The notes under the pieces: generated by a model
Seen by the model: the letters and a program-made list of their open reading frames with translations, nothing else
Database searches by the model: none
What the model was told of the DNA's origin: nothing
Part shown: positions 8,040 through 16,696 of the stretch, piece after piece
How the letters are laid out: every line of letters begins with the position of its first letter
Position numbering within the stretch: position 1 is the first letter of the stretch
Program-made: the position numbers and the translations under genes
Assembly (NCBI GenBank): GCA_903884105.1
Contig: CAISDJ010000028.1
Span: forward strand, 1-52,602
Source of the DNA: an uncultured Pseudomonadota bacterium
GTDB lineage: Bacteria; Pseudomonadota; Gammaproteobacteria; Steroidobacterales; Steroidobacteraceae
Direction of reading: 5' to 3'
DNA: 52,602 nucleotides

Positions 8040-9185
8040 ATGCAGATCAGAAAGCATCAGCAAGCTGCTTGCCTCACGCTCTCGCTGAACGGCCGACTCG
8101 ACATGGCAACTGCCCCCACGCTGGAGGCCGCTCTGGAGCTCGATGGCGTTAGCAAGATTGTCTTCGACCTCGCCGATTGTGCGTATGTCTCAAGTGCGGG
8201 CATTCGCGTTTTCTTGAAATCCTTCAAGCTCATGCATGCGGCAGGTGGCCGGATGGAACTGGTCGGTGTGTCTCGCGACGTGCGTGAAGCGCTCGAGGTC
8301 ACGGGGCTCGGCAAGATGCTGACGATTCGCGCCAAAGCGCGGCAGATCTCCATCGATGGGCTTGAACTGCTATCGGCGGGGTTTTGCGGGGAGGTCTACC
8401 GGCTCGACCGAGAAAGCGTCGTCAAGCTCTACAACGAGGGTGTCGCCGCTGATCTCGCCGAGCAAGAGAAAGAGTTCGCCATGGCCGCATTCGTTGCAGG
8501 CATCCCCACCGCGATCTCCTACGACGTGGTCAGTTGCGGAGCTCGCACTGGTGTGGTCTATGAAATGCTCGATGCGCAGACGCTGACGAAGATCATTCTG
8601 CGGAACCTCGACGACATGGATTCCCATGCGCGTCTGCTCGCGGATGTCCTACATACCATTCACGCCGTCGAGGGCGATCCCGACGTATTCCCGGACCTCA
8701 AGACCAAGCTGCGCAGCTACATCGGGATGACTGCGGAATTTCTGTTGCCGGCCGATGTCGCGCTGCTTCAAGAACGTCTCGCGCGCGTGCCTGACGCCCA
8801 GACCTGTGTTCATTTTGATATCCACACCAACAACATAATGGTGCGTGACGGCGAGCCGCTGATCATCGATATGGGTGACCTGTCCCGCGGCAGCTACCTG
8901 TTCGATGTAGGGCTATTGCACGGCATCTATGCTTTTCCGGAACTGGGCACTTGCGAGCTAGTGACGAAGATTCCAAACGATAAAGGGGCTGAGTTGTGGG
9001 ATGGTTTCGTCCGCCACTACTTCGCAAGGCGGCCGCCGCAGGACCTCGCGTTCTTCATGCGCAACCGGCATTTCTTCGCCGCGCTTCGGTTAATCGTTTC
9101 CTCGAGCTTCCTGCCGGGTCTGCGCGAAATTACGCGCGACCTGCTGCAAACGGTCATGCTGCCTGGCATGCGGGCCGCTGGCTGA
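8040..9185 (+). CDS. STAS domain fused to APH-fold kinase
   Basis: A 381-residue cytoplasmic protein. Residues 1-100 are a STAS antagonist domain with the phospho-site context AYVSSAGIRVFL. Residues about 115-375 have the fold of aminoglycoside/choline phosphotransferases, resembling the TIGR02172 phosphotransferase group. Visible are an ATP-binding lysine in VVKLYNEG, the catalytic loop HFDIHTNNIM (Asp and Asn in place) and the metal-binding IDMGD, so the kinase looks catalytically complete. The substrate is unknown. Because a STAS serine is normally phosphorylated by an RsbW-type kinase, one idea is that the kinase half acts on a STAS protein or a small molecule under STAS control. It stands alone between the divergent ABC operon and the Wsp-type operon, on the strand of the latter. 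ATG at 8040 has no strong ribosome site. Confidence 0.85.
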   Translation: MQIRKHQQAACLTLSLNGRLDMATAPTLEAALELDGVSKIVFDLADCAYVSSAGIRVFLKSFKLMHAAGGRMELVGVSRDVREALEVTGLGKMLTIRAKARQISIDGLELLSAGFCGEVYRLDRESVVKLYNEGVAADLAEQEKEFAMAAFVAGIPTAISYDVVSCGARTGVVYEMLDAQTLTKIILRNLDDMDSHARLLADVLHTIHAVEGDPDVFPDLKTKLRSYIGMTAEFLLPADVALLQERLARVPDAQTCVHFDIHTNNIMVRDGEPLIIDMGDLSRGSYLFDVGLLHGIYAFPELGTCELVTKIPNDKGAELWDGFVRHYFARRPPQDLAFFMRNRHFFAALRLIVSSSFLPGLREITRDLLQTVMLPGMRAAG

Positions 9186-9322
9186 AGCAGGTACCCGATC
9201 GGGCTCGCGCGTCCGACGTGGGGCAAGCATCGTCGGACGCCCTCAACGAATCGGCAAACGGGGCGCCGGCATTGTAAAGTGCCGGTGAGCGACGGCGCGC
9301 TTCCGGATGAGAACCTAGACAT

Positions 9323-9790
9323 ATGATAGCGATTCAGTTCGAAGTGGGGGGGCAACGCTATGCGATCGACGTGGCCGACATCGTCGAAGTGGTCCCCGCG
9401 GTAGAGTTGCGGGTGGTACGTGGGGTCGCGGAGGGAGTGGTCGGCGTCTTGCGGTATCACGGCAACATCGTTCCGGTGCTGGATCTCTCGCAGTTGCTGG
9501 CCGGAACTGCAGCGCCGCGGTGGTTGAGCACCAGGCTGATCATCTTGCGTCTCGATCGCGGCAACGGCGCTGTGCAACTGCTCGGCGTGCTGGCGGAAAG
9601 GGCAACTCTGGGTATGACAGAGGAGATTGATGTGGAGGCCGATGTGCGGCCGCTCGGCGTGGCCTCGTCCACTGCGCCTTTCCTCTCCGCGATGACGGTT
9701 TACGGCGAGCCCTCGATAACGTTCCTGACGACGGCGTCGCTGCTCTCGGAAGCGCAGTACCGCAACGTCGTTGGCGCGGCTAGCGATTGA
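9323..9790 (+). CDS. CheW-type coupling protein (WspB position)
   Basis: A single CheW domain of 155 residues that should bridge a chemoreceptor and the CheA at 12135. It shows the family start (IQFEVGGQRYAIDVADIVEVVP) and the later RGVAEGVVGVLRYHGNIVPVLDLS, the core of the domain. In canonical Wsp operons the first CheW (WspB) lies directly after the receptor gene wspA. Here it is the first gene of the operon and no receptor gene precedes it. The gap to the next reading frame is 54 bases. Confidence 0.88.
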   Translation: MIAIQFEVGGQRYAIDVADIVEVVPAVELRVVRGVAEGVVGVLRYHGNIVPVLDLSQLLAGTAAPRWLSTRLIILRLDRGNGAVQLLGVLAERATLGMTEEIDVEADVRPLGVASSTAPFLSAMTVYGEPSITFLTTASLLSEAQYRNVVGAASD

Positions 9791-9844
9791 ACGACCCTTG
9801 GTGCAGCCAAGCGGCTGCGCATTGACAATTAGGCTCAATCCGCC

Positions 9845-10171
9845 ATGAAGATTCGTCAAGAGTTCCCGATCGCCAATGGGGGTGTCATCACCCTTGCGGC
9901 TGTGCTGCTGGCGCTTGCCGGCGGTCTGTGGAACCAACTTAGGATCGGGGTAGCCCAGAGCGGATTCGGCAAATCGAATCGCGTTATCATCGAGCGGCAG
10001 GCGGAGGGCGCATGCCAGATTGGCCGCACCGGGCCGCAGTTCGGCCAGGCAGCGCAAGCGAGCGCCACCACCCGGCGTTGGGTAGCCTCCATCGTCGACG
10101 GATCGAAAGCAGCCGCGCAGATCCTGCGGCAGTCATGTTCGCGTTTCACTGCGGCCACCGAGGACCAGTGA
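9845..10171 (+). CDS. Small membrane-anchored protein of unknown function in the chemosensory operon
   Basis: A 108-codon frame with one strong hydrophobic segment (residues about 13-30) near the N-terminus and an Ala/Gln/Arg-rich remainder. It stops with TGA immediately before the TTG start of the CheR gene (TGATTG), so the two would be translationally coupled. I recognise no domain. It sits where a receptor could be expected, but it is far too short for a methyl-accepting protein (usually above 500 residues) and lacks the signalling hairpin. It could be a reduced receptor, a degraded wspA remnant, or a non-coding stretch with a chance frame. Stop-free frames are common in this GC-rich DNA, so coding status is uncertain. 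Confidence 0.4.
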   Translation: MKIRQEFPIANGGVITLAAVLLALAGGLWNQLRIGVAQSGFGKSNRVIIERQAEGACQIGRTGPQFGQAAQASATTRRWVASIVDGSKAAAQILRQSCSRFTAATEDQ

Positions 10172-11467
10172 TTGCACGCCAAGGACCCACCCGTCAACGC
10201 CGAGATCAGCCTCCATTCGGATGTCGCCGCCCTGCTGGGCGCGAGGATCGGTTTTGATGCTGAAACTCTCGGGCCGTCATTCCTGGAAGCAGTAGTCGAG
10301 CGAGCCGTGCGAGAGTCCGGCGCCGAGGACGAGCGGTCCTGGTGGCAAGCGGTCGAGGGTGGAGGGCGCCTATGGCAGCAACTCGTCGATCTGGTGGTGG
10401 TGAGCGAAACCTGGATGTTCCGTGATCCAGCCGCGTGCGAGCACCTCGGGCGCGTACTGGTACAGCGGCGGGAGCGGGCGGGCAGGCGGCCGCTGCGTAT
10501 TCTGAGCTGCCCGTGTTCCACGGGTGAAGAGCCCTACACGGTGGCAATTACTCTGCTCCAGGCGGGGCTGTCCCCGGAGGACTTCGCCATCGACGCGGTC
10601 GACGTCAGCGCTCGCGCAGTGGCGCAGGCAGAACAGGGGCGCATAGGGCGGCACTCGTTCCGCGGCGGTGCGACCCCGCAGCCCGGCTTTTTTGAGCCCG
10701 ATGCGGGAACTTCAAGCTGGGTGGTTAGCCCGCACGCTCGCGGCAGCATTCGATTCAAGGTCGGCAACCTCGTGAGTGGCGACGGCCTTCCGCGAACTGA
10801 CGGATTCGACCTGATCCTTTGCCGCAATCTACTGATTTATCTGCTGCCTCAGGCGCGAGTTGCGGTGCTGGAGCGGTTGGCCGGAATGCTTCGACCCGAT
10901 GGGCTGCTGATCGTCGGGAACGCCGAGGCGGGGGTCTTGGTTCAGGCGGGATTCCGGATCGAAGGACGACCGGATTGGTTCGCTTTCCACTTGCCGGGTC
11001 CTGTGCGTCCGCTTCCGCCACCGCCCACAACACCTGCCTCCGCGCGGGCTACAACAGAACGCCCTGCCGCGGTTGCCTATGGCGGCGCCTTGCAGGTGCG
11101 TGTTGATTCGATGCCCCCACGGCGGAGCGCTTCATCGCAGCCCTCGCGCTTGTCGTTGGAACAGATCCGCGCGCGGGCAGATGCCGGCGACACCCAGGCG
11201 GCGCTGACGGAGTGCCGACGTTATCTGGACGAATCGCCACAGTCGGTTGCGGCGTACCTGCTGTTTGCCGCGCTGCATGCTGCCAGCGGCGATCTCGCGG
11301 CAACGCAGGGCAGTCTGCGGCGGGCCCTTTATGTTGATCCGGATTGCGTCGAGGCGCTCATGCATCTTGCGGCGATCCTCAGCGATCGCGGCGACGGCTC
11401 GGCCGCCAACAGGCTCCGGGCCCGCGTCGCGCGGTTGGCTGCTGCGGTCGAGGATTCACAGTCATGA
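10172..11467 (+). CDS. wspC: CheR methyltransferase with C-terminal TPR (WspC-type)
   Basis: A 431-residue SAM-dependent methyltransferase that methylates glutamates on chemoreceptors. The SAM motif is LRILSCPCSTGEEPYT (residues about 107-122). The SCPCSTGEEP form is typical of WspC-like CheR proteins. FDLILCRNLLIYL is the second conserved block. Residues about 330-425 are two or three tetratricopeptide repeats (AYLLFAALHAASGDLAATQ, DPDCVEALMHLAAIL), as in WspC. The start is TTG at 10172, abutting the upstream stop codon. The stop overlaps the next gene by four bases (ATGA). Its presence implies a receptor with methylation sites somewhere in the genome, although none is encoded here. Confidence 0.88.
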   Translation: MHAKDPPVNAEISLHSDVAALLGARIGFDAETLGPSFLEAVVERAVRESGAEDERSWWQAVEGGGRLWQQLVDLVVVSETWMFRDPAACEHLGRVLVQRRERAGRRPLRILSCPCSTGEEPYTVAITLLQAGLSPEDFAIDAVDVSARAVAQAEQGRIGRHSFRGGATPQPGFFEPDAGTSSWVVSPHARGSIRFKVGNLVSGDGLPRTDGFDLILCRNLLIYLLPQARVAVLERLAGMLRPDGLLIVGNAEAGVLVQAGFRIEGRPDWFAFHLPGPVRPLPPPPTTPASARATTERPAAVAYGGALQVRVDSMPPRRSASSQPSRLSLEQIRARADAGDTQAALTECRRYLDESPQSVAAYLLFAALHAASGDLAATQGSLRRALYVDPDCVEALMHLAAILSDRGDGSAANRLRARVARLAAAVEDSQS

Positions 11468-12138
11468 CGGACTTGGTAGGGAGCGGCGCAGCTCGAACTG
11501 CGGATGCGTGCTGGCAGCAGATCGGTGTGTGGGGCGATCTCAGCTGCGAGAAGCTGGCGGAGCACGAGCACTGTCTGCATTGCCCTGTATACCAGGAGCG
11601 CGGCCGGTCGCTGCTGGATCGACCCGCTGACCCGAACTATCTGAGCGAGTGGGCGCAGCTGTTGGCGCTACCGCCAGATCAGGCGGGCAACGCGCCCGGC
11701 GTCTTGCACCTCGTGTTTCGCGTGGGTCAGTCCTGGCTCGCGCTCGCGAGCACTTGCCTGCGCGAAGTGCTGCACTTGCAGCCTGTCCGCGTGGTACCGC
11801 ACCGACGCGGGAAACTGTTGCTGGGTATCACGGCAGTGCGCGGGGACATCCACCTGTGCGTGTCGTTGCACGAACTGCTGCACGAGCAGCGCGACGCTGT
11901 CTCGCAGGCGCAAGCTCGTTTCATTGTGGCCGGCGAGAGTGCGGAGACTTGGGTTTTTCCGGTTGACGAGGTGCTGGGCCTTACCGTAGTGATCGAGACC
12001 GCGCTGCAAATGCCGCCGGCGACGATGGTGCAGTCGGGCGGCGCTTACGTCCGGGGCGTGTTCGAGGGATCTTCCCGGTCGATCGGCATTCTGGATCACG
12101 AACTGCTGTTCCGTGGGTTGCAGCGAGGCGTGGCATGA
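11464..12138 (+). CDS. wspD: CheW-domain protein with N-terminal Cys cluster (WspD-type)
   Basis: A 224-residue coupling protein. An N-terminal extension (residues about 15-43) carries CWQQIGVWGD, then SCEKL and HCLHCPVY. This cysteine/histidine pattern is what I recall from WspD proteins and is the main reason for the name. The CheW domain occupies about residues 80-215 (LVFRVGQSWLAL, GITAVRGDIHLCVSL). The ATG at 11464 overlaps the CheR stop by four bases, and the end overlaps CheA by four bases, so these genes are translated together. Four cysteines and two histidines could bind a metal or form disulfides; this is inference. Confidence 0.88.
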   Translation: MTDLVGSGAARTADACWQQIGVWGDLSCEKLAEHEHCLHCPVYQERGRSLLDRPADPNYLSEWAQLLALPPDQAGNAPGVLHLVFRVGQSWLALASTCLREVLHLQPVRVVPHRRGKLLLGITAVRGDIHLCVSLHELLHEQRDAVSQAQARFIVAGESAETWVFPVDEVLGLTVVIETALQMPPATMVQSGGAYVRGVFEGSSRSIGILDHELLFRGLQRGVA

Positions 12139-14456
12139 GCGATCTCGGCGGGTTCTCCATGTGGGAGCTGTTTCGCGGCGAGGTGGAAGGGCAGATGGGC
12201 GCTTTCACCACGGCGCTGCTCGCGGTGGAAGAACAGGGTAATTCGGCCGCGTTACTGGCGCAGGCGATGCGCGCAGCACACTCGATCAAGGGCGCTGCGC
12301 GGATCGTGCAGCTCGATGCTGGTGTCCGGCTCGCGCACGTCATGGAAGATTGCCTGGTTGCGGCGCAGGAAGGTGGGCTTACGCTCGTTCCGTCGACGAT
12401 CGACGTGCTGCTGAGCGCGGCGGATACGCTCGCCACCTTGTCGGCGGTGGAGGAAGCTGCGGTCGCTGCCTGGCTCAGTGAGCGTAAGCCGACGATCGAC
12501 GGTCTATTGAACGATCTCGCCGCCGTCCGCAGCGGAACGTTCATCGGTGCCGCTCCTGCGGTCCCGGTGCTGACCGTCTCTCCGCCGCCATCGGCGGTTT
12601 TGGACAAGGCGGACGGTGCAACGATAGTGCCCTCTGCAGTAGTTCCTGCCGCGCCCGCAGCGGCTGCGCCGGTGCCGGTGCCGACGAAAGAAGCCCGGCC
12701 GGTCGCCGATGGCCGAGAGGACACGCAGGCGCGCTCGCTGCGGGTCGGGGCGGAGGCTCTCAATCGCCTGTTGTCGATGGCGGGCGACAACGTCGTGCAG
12801 AGCCGTTGGCTCGAGTCTTTCGCCAGTGATCTGCGCGCGGTAAAGGTCCGGCAACTACGGCTGATGGATCTGCTCGAAGACTTGCGCGGCGTGCTGTCGA
12901 CGCGCTCGAAGGACGCCATGACGCTCGTCGATCAGGCGCGCACGGAGCTTGGCGCGAGCGTGACCGAGGTGGCTGAACAGCAGACACTGCTTGATGGTGC
13001 GAGCCTGCGGGCCACTGAGCTTGCCGAACGCCTGTACCGCGAGACCGTCGCAACCCGCATGCGGCCGTTTTCCGAGGGTGTCGAAGCATTCCCGCGCCTC
13101 GTCAGGGATCTGGCCCGTGAACTCGGCAAGCAAGCGAAGATCGAGATCACCGGCCGGAATACTCCGGTGGACCGCGACATCCTGGCGAAGCTCGAGGCGC
13201 CGTTGAATCACATGGTGCGCAACTGCCTCGACCATGGCATGGAAATGCCCGACGAGCGCCGGGCGAGCGGCAAGTCGCCTGGCGGGACCCTGCGACTCGA
13301 CGCGCGGCACGCGGCGGGTCGGCTGGTCGTGAGCGTGATCGACGATGGTCGCGGCGTCGACATCGAGAAGCTTCGCGCCAAGGTAGTGGATCGCCAACTG
13401 TCACCGCCGGACGTCGCCGCCCACCTGTCTGCGGAGGAGTTGCTTGAATTTCTGTTCCTGCCAGGGTTTTCGACGGCGGCGAAGGTGACCGAAATCTCCG
13501 GTCGTGGCGTGGGGCTCGATGCCGTACAGGAAACGGTTCGCGCGGTCGGCGGCAGTGTACGGTTGACTACGAAACTCGGTGTCGGGACGAGCATTGTCAT
13601 GGAGTTGCCGCTGACGCTGTCCGTGGTGCGGACGCTGGTGGTCGAAATAGCCGGGGAGCCTTTTGCGCTGCCGCTGACCCGCGTCGATCATGTGATGGTG
13701 GTGGCTCGCGACGCCTTCGCCGTACTCGAGGGGCACCACCTTGTGCGCCTCGCTGACCAGAATATAGGCGTGGTGGCGGCCCACGAGTTGCTGGGGCTCG
13801 ACGCGAAGCCACAATGGCGCGACGCGGTACCGGTCGTTGTGCTGAGCGACAAGAATGAGCGGCATGGTTTCGCCGTTGACCGCTTCATCGGTGAGTTCGA
13901 CGTGGTGGTTCGCCCCCTCGACAGGCGGCTTGGCAAGGTTCGCTCTGTCAGTGCGTGCGCGCTGCTCGAGGATGGCTTGCCGTTGGTGATCCTCGACGTC
14001 GACGATCTGATGACCGCGCTCAAGGGCGAGCTTCAGGGGGGGCGGTTGCGGGGACTCGGTTCTGGTGCCAGCGAGGGCGCAGGCAGGAAACGCGTGCTGG
14101 TCGTCGAAGACTCTATTACGGTACGGGAGCTCGAGCGCAGCCTGCTGCGCGCGTGCGGCTACGAGGTCGACGTGGCCGTTGATGGCATGGATGGATTGAA
14201 CGCGCTGCGCGAAAACCAATACGATCTGCTGGTGACCGACGTCGATATGCCACGCCTCACGGGTATCGAGCTTGTCAAGCAGATTCGCGAGGACGCCCGC
14301 TGGCTCGACTTGCCGGTCATCATCGTCTCTTACAAGGATCGGGAAGAGGATCGCCTGCGCGGGCTGGAAGCGGGTGCCGATCGGTACATGACCAAGAGCA
14401 GCTTTCAGGATGCGAGTTTTCTCGACGCTGTCGGCGAATTGATCGGCCTGCCCTGA
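12135..14456 (+). CDS. wspE: CheA histidine kinase with C-terminal receiver (WspE-type)
   Basis: A 773-residue cytoplasmic hybrid kinase. The Hpt domain is at residues 1-105, with phospho-acceptor His49 in AHSIKGAARI. The dimerisation region lies around 200-290. The ATPase domain has an N-box (NHMVRNCLDHGMEMP), G1 (DDGRGVD) and G2 (GRGVGLDAV). A CheW-like regulatory domain spans about 500-630. The receiver covers about 652-773, with phospho-acceptor Asp702 in VTDVDMP. WspE has the same hybrid layout. All catalytic residues appear intact. It should phosphorylate CheB (14456) and the receiver-phosphatase (15513). The linker at 140-190 is Ala/Pro-rich. It overlaps both neighbours by a few bases. 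Confidence 0.92.
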   Translation: MSDLGGFSMWELFRGEVEGQMGAFTTALLAVEEQGNSAALLAQAMRAAHSIKGAARIVQLDAGVRLAHVMEDCLVAAQEGGLTLVPSTIDVLLSAADTLATLSAVEEAAVAAWLSERKPTIDGLLNDLAAVRSGTFIGAAPAVPVLTVSPPPSAVLDKADGATIVPSAVVPAAPAAAAPVPVPTKEARPVADGREDTQARSLRVGAEALNRLLSMAGDNVVQSRWLESFASDLRAVKVRQLRLMDLLEDLRGVLSTRSKDAMTLVDQARTELGASVTEVAEQQTLLDGASLRATELAERLYRETVATRMRPFSEGVEAFPRLVRDLARELGKQAKIEITGRNTPVDRDILAKLEAPLNHMVRNCLDHGMEMPDERRASGKSPGGTLRLDARHAAGRLVVSVIDDGRGVDIEKLRAKVVDRQLSPPDVAAHLSAEELLEFLFLPGFSTAAKVTEISGRGVGLDAVQETVRAVGGSVRLTTKLGVGTSIVMELPLTLSVVRTLVVEIAGEPFALPLTRVDHVMVVARDAFAVLEGHHLVRLADQNIGVVAAHELLGLDAKPQWRDAVPVVVLSDKNERHGFAVDRFIGEFDVVVRPLDRRLGKVRSVSACALLEDGLPLVILDVDDLMTALKGELQGGRLRGLGSGASEGAGRKRVLVVEDSITVRELERSLLRACGYEVDVAVDGMDGLNALRENQYDLLVTDVDMPRLTGIELVKQIREDARWLDLPVIIVSYKDREEDRLRGLEAGADRYMTKSSFQDASFLDAVGELIGLP

Positions 14457-15484
14457 TGAATATTGCTATCGTCAACGATGTGGCCATGGCCGTGGAGGCG
14501 TTGCGGCGTGCCGTGACGGCGATGTCCGAGCACACAGTGGCGTGGATCGCGCGCGACGGCGTAGAGGCTGTCGAGAAGTGCCGCCAGCAACGACCTGATC
14601 TCATCCTGATGGATCTGATCATGCCGCACATGGATGGCGTGGAGGCCACGCGGTTGATCATGCGCGATACGCCTTGTCCGATCCTGGTCGTCACCGCGAG
14701 CGTAGGGGCCAATGCTGGCCTCGCTTTCGAAGCGATGGGTTTCGGTGCGCTCGATGCCGTGGACACGCCCCTGTTCGAAAATAACGGTCGTGGCGACAAC
14801 GGTGGACCGCTGCGCGAGAAGATCCGGATGCTCGAGCCGCTTTGTGGATTACGCACCATAAAGCGCTTGTCCGCGCCTGCAGAGCCGACGACGGTGCCGT
14901 TGGCGTCGTCCGGCTTGCCGCTGGTGGCCATCGGCGCGTCGACCGGTGGCCCTGCGGCCCTGGTTCGCATCCTGGAGCAGCTGCCACCTGACTTCGGCGC
15001 GGTCGGCGTGCTGGTGCAGCACATCGATGCCGATTTCGCGCCTGGGCTGGCCAGTTGGCTGACACAGAAGACAGGCCATGAAGTGAAAGTCGCCCGCGAC
15101 GGGGAGCGGCCCGTAACGAACCGCTTCTTTGTGTCGGCTCGCGATGAGCACCTGGTGCTGAATCCTGCGGGAAATCTCTCGTACTCGCGAGAACCTGCAG
15201 ACAGCGTATACCGGCCGTCGATCGATGTGTTCTTTGATTCTGCCCGCGATCACTGGCGCGGCCCGGTCGTTGCCGCGCTGCTCACGGGAATCGGAGCCGA
15301 CGGTGCGCGCGGCTTGCGGGATCTGCGTTCGCGCGGCGCCTTTACCATCGCCCAGGATCAGAAGACCAGTGTGGTCTACGGCATGCCGAAGGCGGCCGCC
15401 GAGATGGGCGCTGCGATGACGGTGTTGCCGATCGACTCGATCGGCTCGGCAATCGTCGCCGCACTGGGACGGACGCGCTCATGA
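14456..15484 (+). CDS. wspF: CheB receptor methylesterase (WspF-type)
   Basis: A 342-residue response regulator that demethylates chemoreceptors and gives adaptation. The receiver domain covers residues 1-110, with phospho-acceptor Asp in LILMDLIMPHMDG. The CheB methylesterase domain is at about 155-340, with the catalytic serine in IGASTGGPAAL, histidine in VQHIDADFAPG and aspartate in TGIGADGARGL. It begins one base into the CheA stop (TGATG). In Wsp operons, loss of WspF locks the pathway on, so this gene would set the resting activity of the phosphatase branch downstream. The sequence looks complete. Confidence 0.9.
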   Translation: MNIAIVNDVAMAVEALRRAVTAMSEHTVAWIARDGVEAVEKCRQQRPDLILMDLIMPHMDGVEATRLIMRDTPCPILVVTASVGANAGLAFEAMGFGALDAVDTPLFENNGRGDNGGPLREKIRMLEPLCGLRTIKRLSAPAEPTTVPLASSGLPLVAIGASTGGPAALVRILEQLPPDFGAVGVLVQHIDADFAPGLASWLTQKTGHEVKVARDGERPVTNRFFVSARDEHLVLNPAGNLSYSREPADSVYRPSIDVFFDSARDHWRGPVVAALLTGIGADGARGLRDLRSRGAFTIAQDQKTSVVYGMPKAAAEMGAAMTVLPIDSIGSAIVAALGRTRS

Positions 15485-15512
15485 GGCGCGAGATATTAGC
15501 AAGGGGGATGGC

Positions 15513-16685
15513 ATGAAAATATTGGATTCTGCGGTGCGCGTGCTGCTGGTCGATGACCAGGCCATGATCGGTGAAGCAGTGCGGCGGATGCTGGCTAACG
15601 AGACGGACATCGAGTATCGATTTTGTGGCGATCCAGCCCAGGCGATGGCGGTGGCGGCGGAGTTCCGCCCCACGGTGATCCTGCAGGACCTGGTCATGCC
15701 TGATATCGACGGTCTCACGATGCTGCGCTATTACCGGGCAAATCCGGCGACGCGCAGGATTCCTGCCATCGTGCTGTCCACCAAGGAAGAGCCCAAGGTC
15801 AAGGCCGAGGCTTTTCAGCTCGGCGCTAACGACTACCTCGTGAAGCTGCCGGACCCGGTGGAGCTGGTGGCGCGAATCAGGCTGCACTCCCAGGGCTACA
15901 TTGCGCAACTGCAGCGTGACGAAGCCTACGTCGCACTGCAACGCAGCGAGCAGCGCCTGGCCGAGGAACTCGCGGAGGCTGCCAAGTACCTGATGTCGTT
16001 GTTGCCCGCGCGGATCAAGGAGCCCATGCGGTGCGAGTGGGCGTTTATTCCTTCCGCTGAACTCGGTGGCGATACCCTTGGATATTCGTGGCTCGATGCG
16101 GAGCACTTCGTGATCTACGTGCTCGACGTTTGCGGGCATGGTTTGAAGGCGGCACTGCTGTCGATTTCGGCGATCAATGTTTTGCGCAATCAGACGCTGC
16201 CAAACACGGACTTCCGGCAGCCGGCCGCGGTGCTCGCCGCCATGAACGATGCCTTCCAGATGGATCGCCACGACGACATGTATTTTACGTTGTGGTATGG
16301 CGTGTTCAATGCGCGCACGCGTACGCTGACCCACGCAAGCGCCGGGCACCCCGCGGCGCTCCTTCTAGGTGGGGAGACGGCTGAGTCCGCCACGGTGCAG
16401 GAACTTGGGGCTGCCGGCATGATCGTCGGCGGATTTCCCGGAGTGACATACGAGCAGGAATCACTGGTGTTGCCGCCGTATGCGAGACTATGGGTATTCA
16501 GCGATGGCGTCTTCGAAATCACCCGGCCTGATGACACCATGACCACGATGGCGGACTTTACTGCGCTGGTGCAGTCGGCGCCGCGCGCGGAGAGTGCAGT
16601 GGATCACCTCATTGGGCAGATCCGCGGATTTCGCGGTTCGGATGCGTTCGAGGACGACGTGTCTTTGGTGGAAATTACTTTCTAA
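15513..16685 (+). CDS. WspR-type receiver fused to PP2C (RsbU-like) phosphatase
   Basis: A 390-residue response regulator and the likely output of the chemosensory operon. The receiver (residues 8-125) is strikingly like that of WspR: LLVDDQAMIGEAVRR, VILQDLVMP with phospho-acceptor Asp59, VLSTKEEP, and GANDYLVKLPD with Lys111. A signalling helix follows (about 126-165). WspR then has a GGDEF diguanylate cyclase. Here residues about 170-388 are instead a PP2C/SpoIIE-type serine phosphatase, with metal ligands in ELGGDTLG (Asp187), VLDVCGHGL (Asp205), FSDGVFE and FEDDVSLV. No GGDEF is present. The natural substrate would be a phosphorylated STAS protein (18087, and possibly 8040 or 4523). The ATG at 15513 follows AAGGGGG. 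The RsbW-type kinase starts 11 bases after its stop. Confidence 0.92.
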   Translation: MKILDSAVRVLLVDDQAMIGEAVRRMLANETDIEYRFCGDPAQAMAVAAEFRPTVILQDLVMPDIDGLTMLRYYRANPATRRIPAIVLSTKEEPKVKAEAFQLGANDYLVKLPDPVELVARIRLHSQGYIAQLQRDEAYVALQRSEQRLAEELAEAAKYLMSLLPARIKEPMRCEWAFIPSAELGGDTLGYSWLDAEHFVIYVLDVCGHGLKAALLSISAINVLRNQTLPNTDFRQPAAVLAAMNDAFQMDRHDDMYFTLWYGVFNARTRTLTHASAGHPAALLLGGETAESATVQELGAAGMIVGGFPGVTYEQESLVLPPYARLWVFSDGVFEITRPDDTMTTMADFTALVQSAPRAESAVDHLIGQIRGFRGSDAFEDDVSLVEITF

Positions 16686-16696
16686 AGGACTGTGTC

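Noticed and set aside
9017-10057. A 346-codon minus-strand frame over the end of the STAS-kinase and the CheW gene
   Set aside because: The plus strand carries two recognisable genes here. The minus frame has no motif and no ribosome site.
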